This document shows, one piece after another, positions 1 through 9,975 of a stretch of DNA of 64,000 nt; the first letter of the stretch is position 1; the number at the start of each line of letters is the position of its first letter. The DNA lies in assembly GCA_032164245.1 (NCBI GenBank), contig JAVMKO010000001.1, positions 250,737,644-250,801,643 of the forward strand. Reading direction: 5' to 3'. The translations under genes and the position numbers were made by a program. The stretch comes from Sternotherus odoratus. Its lineage: Eukaryota > Chordata > Testudines > Kinosternidae. The notes beneath the pieces are model-generated. The model ran no database searches. It was given only the letters and a program-made list of their open reading frames with translations, and was not told the origin of the DNA.

Positions 1-480
1 GGAAATTGAAAGTATTTTCAATTTCTGTGATTATTTATTTTTAAAAAGGCAAATGTAGCTGTGCTACAGATAGCAAAAATGACATCTGTTATTCATTGCC
101 ATTGTTACCAAGATGTGAGATAATACTGAGCAAGTTAAGGTGTCATTGATGAAGAGAATCTGTTCTGACACCATTAAAAATTGTAGATCCCTTTACAATC
201 TTATTGCCATATGGGTACCTGAAGTGGACCTTGGGGTTATGCCATCATGCACCTCAATTACACAATAAAATAACAAGGCACGTCCATAGAAACCATCACA
301 TCATTGTAAAATGAAAGTGAAACCCAACTAGTGTTTATGAGCAGTTATATTGCCATTAAAAATCTAAACTCAAACACAGATTTCATCTTTCAATAAAGTA
401 GTGACATGAGCTCCCAGAAGCTGGAACTTTGGCATTTAAATTGCTGTATAATGCATAACTCAGCCTCAATTGTGCTTACC
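1..480. other. Unassigned AT-rich sequence
   Basis: No gene, repeat boundary or RNA feature was recognised here. Short ORFs are present but show no domain or composition suggesting coding. Confidence 0.5.
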
Positions 481-645
481 CAGGGATCGGCAACCTCGGC
501 ACATGGAACCTCAGGGTAAGCACCCTTAGCGGGCCCCGCCAGTTTGCTTACCTGCTGTTTCGCCAACTGTGGCTCCCACTGGCCGCGGTTCACTGTCCTG
601 GTCTAATGGGGGCTGCGGGAAGTGGCGGTCAACATATATACAATC
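481..645 (+). mobile_element. hAT-type nonautonomous element fragment
   Basis: The segment begins CAGGGATCGGCAACCTCGGC and continues with a GC-rich body that includes a CCACTGGCCGCGGTTC-like core. This layout (CAGGG start, 'ggcaacct', then 'aatgggggctgcgggaag') is that of short hAT elements common in turtle genomes. A related body is seen at 25837-25965. No right terminal inverted repeat or target duplication is visible, so it is probably truncated. Family assignment is from recall. Confidence 0.55.
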
Positions 646-1339
646 CTTCTGCCCTGGAGACCAAAGGGAGCTTCTGCAATGGGCTCTTCAGGAATCCATG
701 TTGCCTTTATCTCCACAGATAAGTTGTGCCTGTCTCCAGCACATACTAAAACATGGGTATATTCCAAATCACTGTGATGGCAAATCTCTACTCCAACCTC
801 ATATTCCCTCCACCAACCCTCCCTAGAATTTGACCCCCATATGCCTATCACTATGTAATGTTTATATGGCTACAGTCAGAGTTCAGGTTTTTTGTTACAG
901 CGGGCATTAGGGGAATACGGGGCCTGTGTTGTGCTTCAGCAGGCAGAAATGATCAGTCAGTGGAGGGGCAGTGACTGCCTTAGACAATGGTAAACGTGAT
1001 GTGTGGGTAGGAAGGATTACTAAATATTTTTTACCTTAACCTGAGGAAGAGCACTGTGCAAGCTTGAAAGTATGTCTCCCTCGCCAACTGAAATTGGTCC
1101 AATAAAAGATATTGCCTCACCCATCTTGTCCCTTTACCCGACCCTGTCATTCTATGAAAGACTGCAGATCAATCAATGTGACATTGTTAGCCACAAGGGA
1201 GATCTAAATGCGTAGGCTGGCAATTATAATACTGGATATGAACACATTATGCGCAGACATGGCACCTCAGCACAGATTGACAAGGGAAAATGTCTTGTTG
1301 AACTCTGTTGCCTATGCACTCTTTACACTGGTGGTACAC
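646..1339. other. Mostly unassigned; repeat tail near 1030-1130
   Basis: Nothing coding is recognised. At about 1035-1130 there is a stretch reading 'gaagagcactgtgcaagcttgaaag' followed by 'ggtccaataaaagatatt' and 'cctcacccatcttgtc'. I recognise this as the end of an interspersed repeat frequent in turtle and bird DNA, but I cannot name its class with certainty. Confidence 0.4.
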
Positions 1340-3560
1340 TAGCTTTTCTCAAAGAGGGAAAGACATGAATTGACTTGGATATCAAATGATGACTTCACCC
1401 AGCAACAGCTTGATCATGTTGCTACTAATAGGAACGGGAGAAGACCACTGTTGGACCCCAGGGTGTATGACTGCCAATGCCAGAAGTGACCACCATCTTG
1501 TTATTGGAACAATTAAAAAAAAAACTAAACAAAGGTTACACCATGCAAGGCATGATACTAGAAAAATGCAGATCCAGCAGTGAAGGTGCATTTCAAGCTG
1601 CAGCAATACATTTGAAAAGTTAAAGACCCTAATGGATGACAGAAGAATAACAGCAATTTTTCAAAGAAGCAAGTGTGGATGCTACCAGGACTACAGTGGG
1701 GGGTGAGAAGATCTAAGAAAAGTGGCTCCTACAAAATACATGGAAGTTTGTTGAAGAGGGGAAACAACTGAAGAAGAGAATTTAATAAAAACAAGACAAG
1801 AGTAAAAGCTATTCCACAATCACAATATGCAGACAAAACCAAGGAAGTTAAAAGATCAGCTAGAAGAGATAAGAGAGAATGAATGGAAAATGAAGTAAGA
1901 AAAGCTGAGGAGGATAACGAGAGCTTTTTCTAGTATCTAAACAACTGACATCCGAATTTTTGAATCACTGTGGCATTGTGAAGGCTTAAGATGGCACACT
2001 TTTAACCGCAGAGAAAGGGCAGAGAATCAGTTGAATGGAACATTTCCAGGCAGGTCTCAACCAGCCAGAACCACAAACACACCTTGAGGGACATGAAGAA
2101 ACAACAGACTTATCTAGATCACTAGAAGTAATTGCCTTTGAGGAAGTAACTAGCTCAATACACCAGTGAAAGAGTTATAAAGCACCATGCTACGATAAGA
2201 TAGATGCTGAAATGGGCAGGTTGTACAGAATGCTTTTGGAAAAGGAGATCTGTCCTAAAGATTGGAGAAGAGGTGTTAACTGCAAAATCCCTAAAACCAG
2301 CTTATTTGTGATACCTGTAATGGGATAACATTCCAACGTGTACTGGAAAAGTGTTTTGCATTCATCATTTTGAATATGATGAAAACTGCTATTTATAAAG
2401 TACTCAGGGAAGAACAGGCTGGATTTTGATCTGGTAGGCTGTGTTCAGACCAGATTTTCAGCTTCAGAAGGCTTAGACCAGCAGATGTTTGGTTTTTTTT
2501 AAACTTCTTTGATTTTATGAAAGCATTTGATAGCGTCCATAAAGAAGCCCTTTGAGACACTATAGAATGCCAGCAAAGACTGTTAATTTGATAAAAGCTT
2601 TGTATGAAAAATATGCATACTGCATCAGGACAGAGTAGAGACACAGAATGGTTTAAGATTCTTACAGGCATAAGGCAAGATTGCATACTATTTCCACTTC
2701 TCTTCTTCACTGCCATAGACTTTGTGATGAGAAGAGCAATGGCTGCGACTGAGGACACTGGTACTGTTTGAAAGCCTTAGATTTTGCAGATGATATCATC
2801 AGACTGAATAGCAGCTTGGGTGTAAAGAAAAAATTCATTATGAGGCTAAAAGCAGAAGCTGCTAAAGTGGTACTTTGTATCAATATGCGACAACCAAGAC
2901 CATGGAGATAGGAGAGAATGCTATCAATACTGATAGATGTGATTGATGGAGAAGCATACAAAATAGTTGACAACATTATCTACTTTGATGATACAATATC
3001 TGATAATGATCAGCTCACTACAGAAGTGATGGCACAAATCGCAAGAATCAATGGATCATTTTCCCATTTGTCAAACATCTGGAAGAATAAGAAGATACAT
3101 CTACACACTAACATGAGATTGTATGCTATTTTCCTCTCAACAGTACTGTATGCCTCGGAAAAGTGGTAGATAGTAGAAGTATACAACAGACTGCTGAATG
3201 TATTCCACTGGCATTGTTTAAGAAGAATCTTGGGAAATCATGGAAGAGATCATATAACCAATGTGGAAGTTTTGCGCCACATGGGTCAACAGATGGCTAA
3301 CATAATAATTAGACATAGACTGCTATGGTGGTTTGGCCATGCCATCAGCTACCCGATGGCAGACCCATGAGGTACATCTTAAATTGGATTCCACCTGGAG
3401 GGAAGAGAAAGCATGGAGGATAAATGACCTATCACAGGATGATCAAATATAATGCTGCTGTCATGGAGACAACTTATGATGGAGTGAAAGATCTTGCTCT
3501 GAACAGACTGCAATGGGAAAAATGACTTGCCTCAACAAGAGAGTCTAAGTCTAACTAAAT
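1340..3560 (+). pseudogene. Degenerate non-CR1 LINE ORF2 (endonuclease-reverse transcriptase)
   Basis: This is a decayed retrotransposon protein readable only by hopping between frames. At 1360-1540 it gives HELTWIS, then QLDHV, then LLDPRV and SDHHLV, the C-terminal signature of an APE-type endonuclease. At 2390-2560 it gives EEQAGF, a Ser/Cys-rich patch and MKAFDSVHKEAL, the RT palm block. At 2780-2800 LDFADDI is the catalytic FADD box. From 2918 to 3240 it gives the post-RT thumb/C-terminal region, with ISDN, TVLYAS-W and RRILGNHGRDHITN, and it ends with a Trp/Arg-rich tail near 3530. The layout fits LINEs often annotated as 'endonuclease-reverse transcriptase' (RTE-like or a related clade) and not the CR1 copies elsewhere here. 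Many stops and frameshifts mean it is dead. RT assignment is strong; the clade is uncertain. Confidence 0.7.
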
Positions 3561-4668
3561 AATTGCTGTGATCCATTCTGCCCTCGCTGGCAATGCGCAT
3601 AACTGGTTGAGCCTCATGACCACCGTTCAGCTCTCTTCCATCTTCTCGCTAGATTTGCTATCCTCACTAATCAGTGACGATCCTGGCTGCTAAGCTGCTT
3701 AGCCATGCCATTTTTAGTACTGATTGTGACCGCTCTGCCCTCTTTTCCACTACTTCGTACGGGCCTCGTGTACACCCAACCTTCCAAGTGGCAACAGATG
3801 AAGATATTATATTTGCAGATTTCAAAAGCATCATTTTGACAATCAGGGAAACATGACCTTGCTTCCTCTTTAGGAAAGGTGTAGCTTATACTCTCCCAGT
3901 GCAGCTTATACTCTCCATCGCCAAACTACCAAGACTCACATCAGCCAGTGTCCCTCAGAGCTACTGCTGAATTAGGCTCACCCCTCCTCTCTGTGAGCTA
4001 CTTTTGAGTTGTCTTCTGTGGAGTAGCATGGAGGGAGGAGTTCCTGGCACTTCCTCTCCACCCTTACACCCCAGAGCACCCACACAGGGACAGCTGTAAT
4101 TTGCTTCTATATTTGGGTTGCAAACTGATCTGGACAGTTTGTGCTGCCCATAAATAAATCTCTCCCTCATTCAACCCACCTCCCTCCATTGTACTCTCTC
4201 ATTCCTTATTTACTGAGCAGGGCAATTTAAGGTCTTTCTAGCGTCCATCCTACAATTCATTACCAAGTAAATGGACACTAAATGTTGCCTTGCATTGACT
4301 CCAGCTAGTAGGGGGGCAATGTCACTTTCACAAATCTCTAGGAAATCCACAGCAGTTCAGCTGAACCAAGTCACTTAGCCAGTAGCATTCAACAAAGCCT
4401 GCACTACGGCCTGTATTTAAATAAATATGGAATTAGAGCTTCCTGCTTATAGTTGGTCATTATTGCTTCCTGAAATGGGTAAAATGGACAGTAAAATACA
4501 GAGCTCTATTATCACAGTGGAAAAAAATAATGCATTAACAGGATTTGACAGCTTGCTATTATGCCAGTGTTTCTACAGCCATCAGAAATTTAGGCAATCC
4601 CAATCCCACAGTTGCAGTAGGCATTACACCTAGAAATTAATTTGGGAGGCGAGAAACTCTAGTCCAGG
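3561..4668. other. Unassigned sequence
   Basis: No gene or repeat family recognised. Short ORFs on both strands lack conserved motifs. Confidence 0.45.
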
Positions 4669-4872
4669 CAGGGCCGATGCAAGCACTAGGTGACCTAGGC
4701 AGTCGCCTAGGGCAGCACCATTTTTTGAGGGCGATGTTTTAGCACTTTCAGCGGCATTTCAGAGGCAGCTCTCATAGCCGCTGTGCGCTTCTCGCTTGCC
4801 AAAGCAGATGAGGTGCAAGCAGCCACCGAAATGCCACCACTGAGGGCGGCAAGAAATATTAAGCTGGGACTG
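4669..4872. mobile_element. Probable short DNA-transposon relic (MITE-like)
   Basis: It starts CAGGGCCGATGCAAGCA and ends near AGCTGGGACTG, which can be read as a diverged inverted copy of the start. The interior is more GC-rich than its surroundings and has 'cctaggcagtcgcctagg', a strong hairpin. No matching 8-bp target duplication was found, so the ends and hAT assignment are tentative. Confidence 0.4.
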
Positions 4873-6373
4873 GCAAAGGTGAAAAGGGTTCATCATGGTC
4901 CATGGTTCATCATTCCGTCAACTGAAATATTTTAATATATTTTTCACTGTTGTAAAACACAGATTTTAACCTAGATAACCGGCTAGATAGATTGCCCTGA
5001 GACCACAATATGAACAAAGGAAACCATTATGCATTTGTGCACATTGTGTGCAAATGTATTGTTTATATATAGGTACCATACTGACTCAATTCTTTCTCTC
5101 ACACCCACACCTGTGTGCATCAACACCTGATCTGAAAGGGACTGTTTTTAGGGGGAGCGAGAATAATTAATTCTTTATACCCATTCAGTCTCTTCTGTGG
5201 GGTTGTCTAGAAGGATGCTAACTCATGCCAATAACAATGTGGATAGAACCTGCATACTGGGACTTAGAATCAGACCACCAAAACGTGGTCCAGAGAGATG
5301 GCCAAACAGCCATTAGATGGTAACATCTTTCAGTTGATATGAACTTGGACTGATTTTAACTAGTAATCCAGATCTATATAGTGCCACCTGAACATCACTG
5401 TTTGACATTTGAACAGCAAAATGGTGGGATTTGAGCAGGGCTTCTCCATCCGTGCACCAATGGATCTGTGTTAAAAGATATGTCCCCTCTCCACTACAGT
5501 GTCTATTGATTTATACTTCTTCAAAATAACACTTTAATCAATAGCAGTTTGCTCTCAATAGACCTAGGATAAGATTTCCAAAGCCACCTATAGGGCAGAC
5601 ACATATCGTTATTCATTTTAATCTAAATCCCCGAGACAGCTTTGAAAATCACAACCCTGATTTTAAGGAGAAATTGTTTCTCATGCCGAACAGCCTTTAC
5701 TACATATTCTTTTAACACCATTACCGCAATCGATATACTCTGATGTTTGGAAACTGTCTACCAGCAGGACTAGAGAGGATTCAGGAAAGGTCAGTGACTC
5801 ATTCACGTTGTTGTTGTGGTTAACTTTCATGGGAAAGTACAATATTACAACAATCTCTTGTTTTTCAGCTTAGTTTTCATTTCCATTTATCTGTTTGTTT
5901 TTACTACTAAACCTCAATTCAGCATTAAGATATTAAGTGGTGGAACCCCAAAAGAGGAAAGGAGTTTTAGAAAATGTCAGTATTTTGAAAAATACACAAA
6001 TAGTAAAATTCAGTATTTGCAGTTTCATTTTTTACTTTTTTTTAGCTTTGCATTTTTGTACTTTTTAATGGTAGCCAACAAACCTTTCTCTGAAATATCA
6101 ACATTCCAAAATGATGTTTCAATGTTCTGTAAAGGTTGCTGCTGTGAGCTACCCTGTTTGATTGGGGGAAAGCCTGGCTTTTCAAACCAAATATTCAAAA
6201 CTCAATATGTTCCACATTGTTTCTTTTTAATGGAACTAGAAGGGGTACAACACTTGTAGGTTAAGGTTTTAAACTATGTCCTATATTTATGGGAATTGGG
6301 ATAACAATGGCCAATTATTTGGTATGGAGTAAAAACAGAGAAGGCAGAGAATTGTGAAGATCGTGTGAGAGTA
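4873..6373. other. Unassigned AT-rich sequence
   Basis: No recognised gene or repeat. A 147-codon open frame at 5816-6259 (+) is AT-rich and Phe-rich with hydrophobic runs, but it has no recognisable domain and no supporting splice or polyA context. It is probably a chance ORF. Confidence 0.45.
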
Positions 6374-6710
6374 CAGTAGAACCTCCGAGTTTCAAACGCC
6401 TTGGGAATGGAGATTGTTCATAACTCTGAAATGTTTGGAACTCTGAACAAACCATTATGATGGTTCTTTCAAAAGTTAATGCCTGAACATTGACTTGAAG
6501 CTTTGAAACTTTACTATGCAGAAGAAAAATGCTTATCCCTCCCCCCCCCCCTTTTTAGTAGTTTACATTTAACACAGTACTGTACTGTGCTTGCTTTTCT
6601 CTTTGCCTCTGCTGCTGCCTGATTGTGTGCTTCTGGTTCCAAATGTGGTATGTGATTAACTAGTCAGTTTGTAACTGTGGTGTTTGTAACTCCGAGGTTC
6701 TTCTCTAATG
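6374..6710. mobile_element. Tigger-like (Tc1/mariner) MITE
   Basis: The left end CAGTAGAACCTCCGAGTT follows a TA. The right end, read on the minus strand, begins CATTAGAGAAGAACCTCGGAGTTAC, an imperfect inverted copy of the left end. TA-flanked CAGTAGA-type termini are typical of pogo/Tigger nonautonomous elements. The interior has a 12-base C-run near 6541 and no ORF. The right TA is not preserved. Confidence 0.6.
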
Positions 6711-6969
6711 ATGTGGAGTCACAGGATCAATTTGAGCAAAGAAAATTAGAACTTAAAATCAAGAAATAGTGAGGTCTGGGAGGCATCAGAACATCATCCC
6801 AGGGCAACGGTGGCAATTCCATGGAGTGAGTAGTTAAAATGGGATTGGACAAAACACTGGAAGATGTACTGTCTGTAGAAAACCATCCTGCTTTGTGATG
6901 GAGGTGAATTAGCTAGTCAAATAAAGCCAAGACATCCCTACCACCATCATCTTCCCCCAAACAATCTAA
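6711..6969. other. Unassigned sequence
   Basis: Nothing recognised between the Tigger-like element and the SINE tail. Confidence 0.4.
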
Positions 6970-7123
6970 TCACCTCTTGGTCCTGAGAAGTGGAAGAGGT
7001 ACCTAGTCCAACCCCCTACTCAAAGCAGGACCAATCCCCAATTAAATCACCTAACAGATTTTTGCCCCATAACCCTAAATGCCCCCCTCAAGGATTGAGC
7101 TCACAACCCAGGAGTTAGCAGGC
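6970..7123 (-). mobile_element. Cry-type (tortoise Pol III) SINE, tail and B-box half
   Basis: Read on the minus strand this gives a B-box-like GTTGTGAGCTCAATCC, a linker with 'ttggggattggtcctgctttgag', and 'gggggttggactag', the CR1-derived 3' tail. The matching tRNA-like head lies at 12785-12812, on the far side of the Harbinger element. The two halves join across the duplicated TAA. tRNA-headed SINEs with a CR1 tail are the tortoise Pol III/SINE (Cry) family of cryptodiran turtles. The terminal repeat of the tail is eroded. Confidence 0.75.
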
Positions 7124-7284
7124 TAAGGGTATGTCTTCACTACAGCAGTAGTTCGATTTCCTTTATTTCGATGTTGTGAACGCGACTGTATGCAGTCGAT
7201 TTTGTGTCTCTTCACTAGGCACAGCAAAGCACAGCAAGTCGACAGTGTCTGTCCGCACAACTTTTGCAAGCATCGACATAGCGA

Positions 7285-7480
7285 GCGTTGCACTGTGGGT
7301 ATCTATCCCACAGTTCCCTGATCCCCCAGCAGGCACCATTTCGAGTGCTGCACTATGGGTAGGCATTTCCAAATTTCGCGCCCTTTTTCCGCGCCGCCGA
7401 CCCCCATTACGAGGGGTGCACTGTGGGTAGGCATCCCATAATTCGCGCCCTTTCTCCGCGCCGTGCTAACGCCATAGCAC
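7285..7480 (+). repeat. Promoter-proximal tandem repeat of Harbinger element
   Basis: The motif 'gcactgtgggta..cat' followed by 'ttcgcgccctttctccgcgccg' occurs around 7343-7400 and again around 7418-7465. A degenerate third copy of the first half is at 7289-7315. The period is about 73 bp. The array lies directly upstream of the transposase ATG at 7488, so it is a plausible promoter or transposase/Myb binding region; that role is inference. Confidence 0.6.
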
Positions 7481-7487
7481 TGCAAGC

Positions 7488-9836
7488 ATGGAGCCCGCTG
7501 ACACCACGGAAACAGTAATGGCCGTTGTGAGGACCTCGATCACGGTTGCGGAGTTCCTGCTGCACCGTCTGCAGAGGAATGCGATCCGGGGACAACTGCG
7601 CTTTCTGGAACCCGACGACAGTGAGGAGGAGATGGACCAGGACGTGCACAGCAGGGACGACATGGACACTGACATTTTTGGAAGTAGGGCGATTGACAAT
7701 CTGTCAAATTTGGTGGCAATGGAGCAGGCTCATGCCATCGAACGCCGATTCTGGGCCAGGGAAACAAGCACGGACTGGTGGGATCGCATAGTGCTGCAGT
7801 TCTGGGATGACTCCCAGTGGCTCAGAAACTTCCTCATGCGAAAGGGCATGTTCCTGGAACTTTGTGACTTGCTGTCCCCGGCCCTCCGGCGCAGGAATAC
7901 CAAAATGAGAGCGGCCCTTACAGTTGAGAAGCGAGTGGCGATAGCCCTTTGGAAGCTTGCAATGCCAGACAGCTACCGGTCAGTCGCGAATCAGTTTGGG
8001 GTGGGTAGGTCTACAGTGGGCTTTGCTGTGATGCAAGTAAGCAGGGCAATCGTCGAGCGGCTGCTACACCGGGTTATAAACCTTGGAAACCTGCAGGCTA
8101 CAATAGATGGCTTTGCCGCCATGGGATTCCCTAACTAATAGATGATACTAAACTGCTCAAAGTAGTAAGGACCAAAGCAGACTGTGAAGAACTTCAAAAA
8201 GATCTCACTAAACTAAGTGATTGGGCAACAAAATGGCAAATGAAATTTAATGTGGATAAATGTAAAGTAATGCACATTGGAAAAAATAACCCCAACTATA
8301 CATACAATATGATGGGGGCTAATTTAGCTACAACCAATCAGGAAAAAGACCTGGGAGTCATTGTGGATAGTTCTCTGAAGGCATCCACGCAGTGTGCAGC
8401 GGCAGTCAAAAAAGCAAACAGGATGTTAGGAATCATTAAAAAAGGGATAGAGAATAAGTCGGAGAATATCTTATTGCCCTTATACAAATCCATGGTGCGC
8501 CCACATCTTGAATACTGCGTACAAATGTGGTCTCCTCATCTCAAAAAGGATATACTGGCACTAGAAAAGGTTCAGAGAAGGGCAACTAAAATGATTAGGG
8601 GTTTGGAACGGGTCCCATATGAAGAGAGATTAAAGAGGCTAGGACTTTTTAGCTTGGAAAAGAGGAGACTAAGGGGGGATATGATAGAGGTATATAAAAT
8701 TATGAGTGGTGTGGAGGTAGTAGATAAGGAAAAGTTATTTACTTGTTCCCAAAATAGAAGAACTAGGGGCCACTCAATGAAATTGGCGTGCAGCAGGTTT
8801 AAAACAAATAAAAGGAAGTTCTTCTTCACGCAGTGCACAGTCAACCTGTGGAACTCCTTACCTGAAGAGGCTGTGAAGGCTAGGACTATAACAGGGTTTA
8901 AAAGAGAGCTGGATAAATTCATGGAGGCTAAGTCCATAAATGGCTATTAGCCGGGATGGGTAATGAATGGTGTCCCTAGCCTCTGTCTGTCAGAGGGGGG
9001 TGATGGATGGCAGGAGAGAGATTGCTCGATCATACCTGTTAGGTTCACTCACTCGGGGGCACCTGGCATTGGCCACTGTCGGTAGACAGGATGCTGGGCT
9101 AGATGGACCTTTGGTCTGACCCAGTATGGCCGTTCTTATGTTCTTATGTTCTTAACTGTGGTGGGGCTATAGATGGGACTCATATCCCTATCCTGGCACC
9201 GGACCACGAGGCCCCCGAGTACAGAAACCGGAAGGGATATTATTCAATGGTCATGCAAGGAGTGGTTGACCACAAGGGACGTTTCACCGACCTCTACGTG
9301 GGGTGGCCGGGAAAGCTTCATGACGCTCGAGTGTTCAGGAACTCTAGGGTTTTTAGACAGCTGCAGCAAGGCACTTTCTTCCCCGACCAGAAAATTTCCG
9401 TGGGGGGGGGTGGGGGGTGGAAATGCCGATCGTTATCATTGGGGACCCAGCCTACCCCCTAATGCCCTGGCTTATGAAGCCCTACACAGGAGCCCTGGAC
9501 AGGGGTCAGGAGCTGTTCAATTACAGGCTGAGCAAGTGCAGAATGGCCGTAGAGTGTGCATTTGGCCGTCTGAAGGGGAGATGGCATTCGTTACTGATTC
9601 GCTCAGACATCAGCGCGAGAAATATCCCCATTGTTATTGCTGCTTGCTCTGTGCTCCACAATATCTGTGAGAGCAAGGGGGAAACGTTTATGGTGGGCTG
9701 GGAGGCAGAGGCAAATTTACTTTCTGCTACTTACGAGCAGCCAAACAGCAGGGAAAGTAGAAGAGCACACCGTGAGGCCCTGCGCATCAGGGACGCCTTG
9801 AAAACCAGTTTTATGAGTGCCCGAGATGGTGTTTGA
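7488..9836 (+). pseudogene. Harbinger transposase (HARBI1-like), split by CR1 and frameshifted
   Basis: This is the DDE nuclease that cuts and joins Harbinger ends, working with the Myb-like partner. Residues 1-216 are read from 7488 to 8136: an acidic N-terminal region, WARETSTDWWDR, an ALRRRNTKMRAAL block, and a helix-turn-helix (SVANQFGVGRSTVG). After a CR1 insertion (8137-9152) the frame resumes exactly at the next codon (9157) with CGGAIDGTHI. Catalytic Asp codons are at 9172-9174 (IDGTH) and 9322-9324 (HDARVF). The catalytic Glu is at 9552-9554 (VECAFGRLKGRW) in another frame, because a G-tract at 9401-9419 has changed length. The stop is at 9834-9836, and an AATAAA lies at 9938-9943. 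The catalytic triad is intact at codon level, but the gene cannot make a full protein as it stands. Confidence 0.9.
8137..9152 (+). mobile_element. 5'-truncated CR1 LINE inserted in the transposase
   Basis: The copy starts inside the RT catalytic box (codons for IDDTKL, corresponding to FADDTKL). It remains open for about 271 codons to the stop after 8950, covering the CR1 RT C-terminus (DWATKWQM, VMHIG, LGVIVDSSLK, RPHLEYCVQ, RGHSMKL, FFTQCTVNLWNSLPEE). Its 3' UTR includes 'ctagatggacctttggtctg', and it ends in the CR1-type 8-bp repeat TTCTTATG at 9133-9152. The 5-bp TAACT occurs at both edges (8132-8136 and 9153-9157) as target duplication. The intact reading frame implies a fairly recent insertion. 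Confidence 0.92.
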
Positions 9837-9937
9837 GAATCTGCTCCCTTGCTGTGCTCTAAGCCTGCTGCCCTTGAACCCTCTTTCCCTCCCCCCTCCC
9901 CATGCTTTCCCTCCCCCCTCCCCATGCTTGCAGAGGA

Positions 9938-9975
9938 AATAAAATCACTGTTTGAAAAATCATGGTTGCTTTATT
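9938..9975. promoter_or_regulatory. Convergent polyadenylation signals
   Basis: AATAAA on the plus strand at 9938-9943 serves the transposase. AATAAA on the minus strand (TTTATT at 9970-9975) serves the Myb/SANT gene. The two signals face each other with 26 bp between them, so the transcripts must overlap at their 3' ends or terminate very tightly. Confidence 0.7.

Noticed and set aside
5816..6259. 147-codon ORF as a novel membrane protein
   Set aside because: AT-rich with hydrophobic runs, but no conserved motif, regulatory context or related copy was visible.
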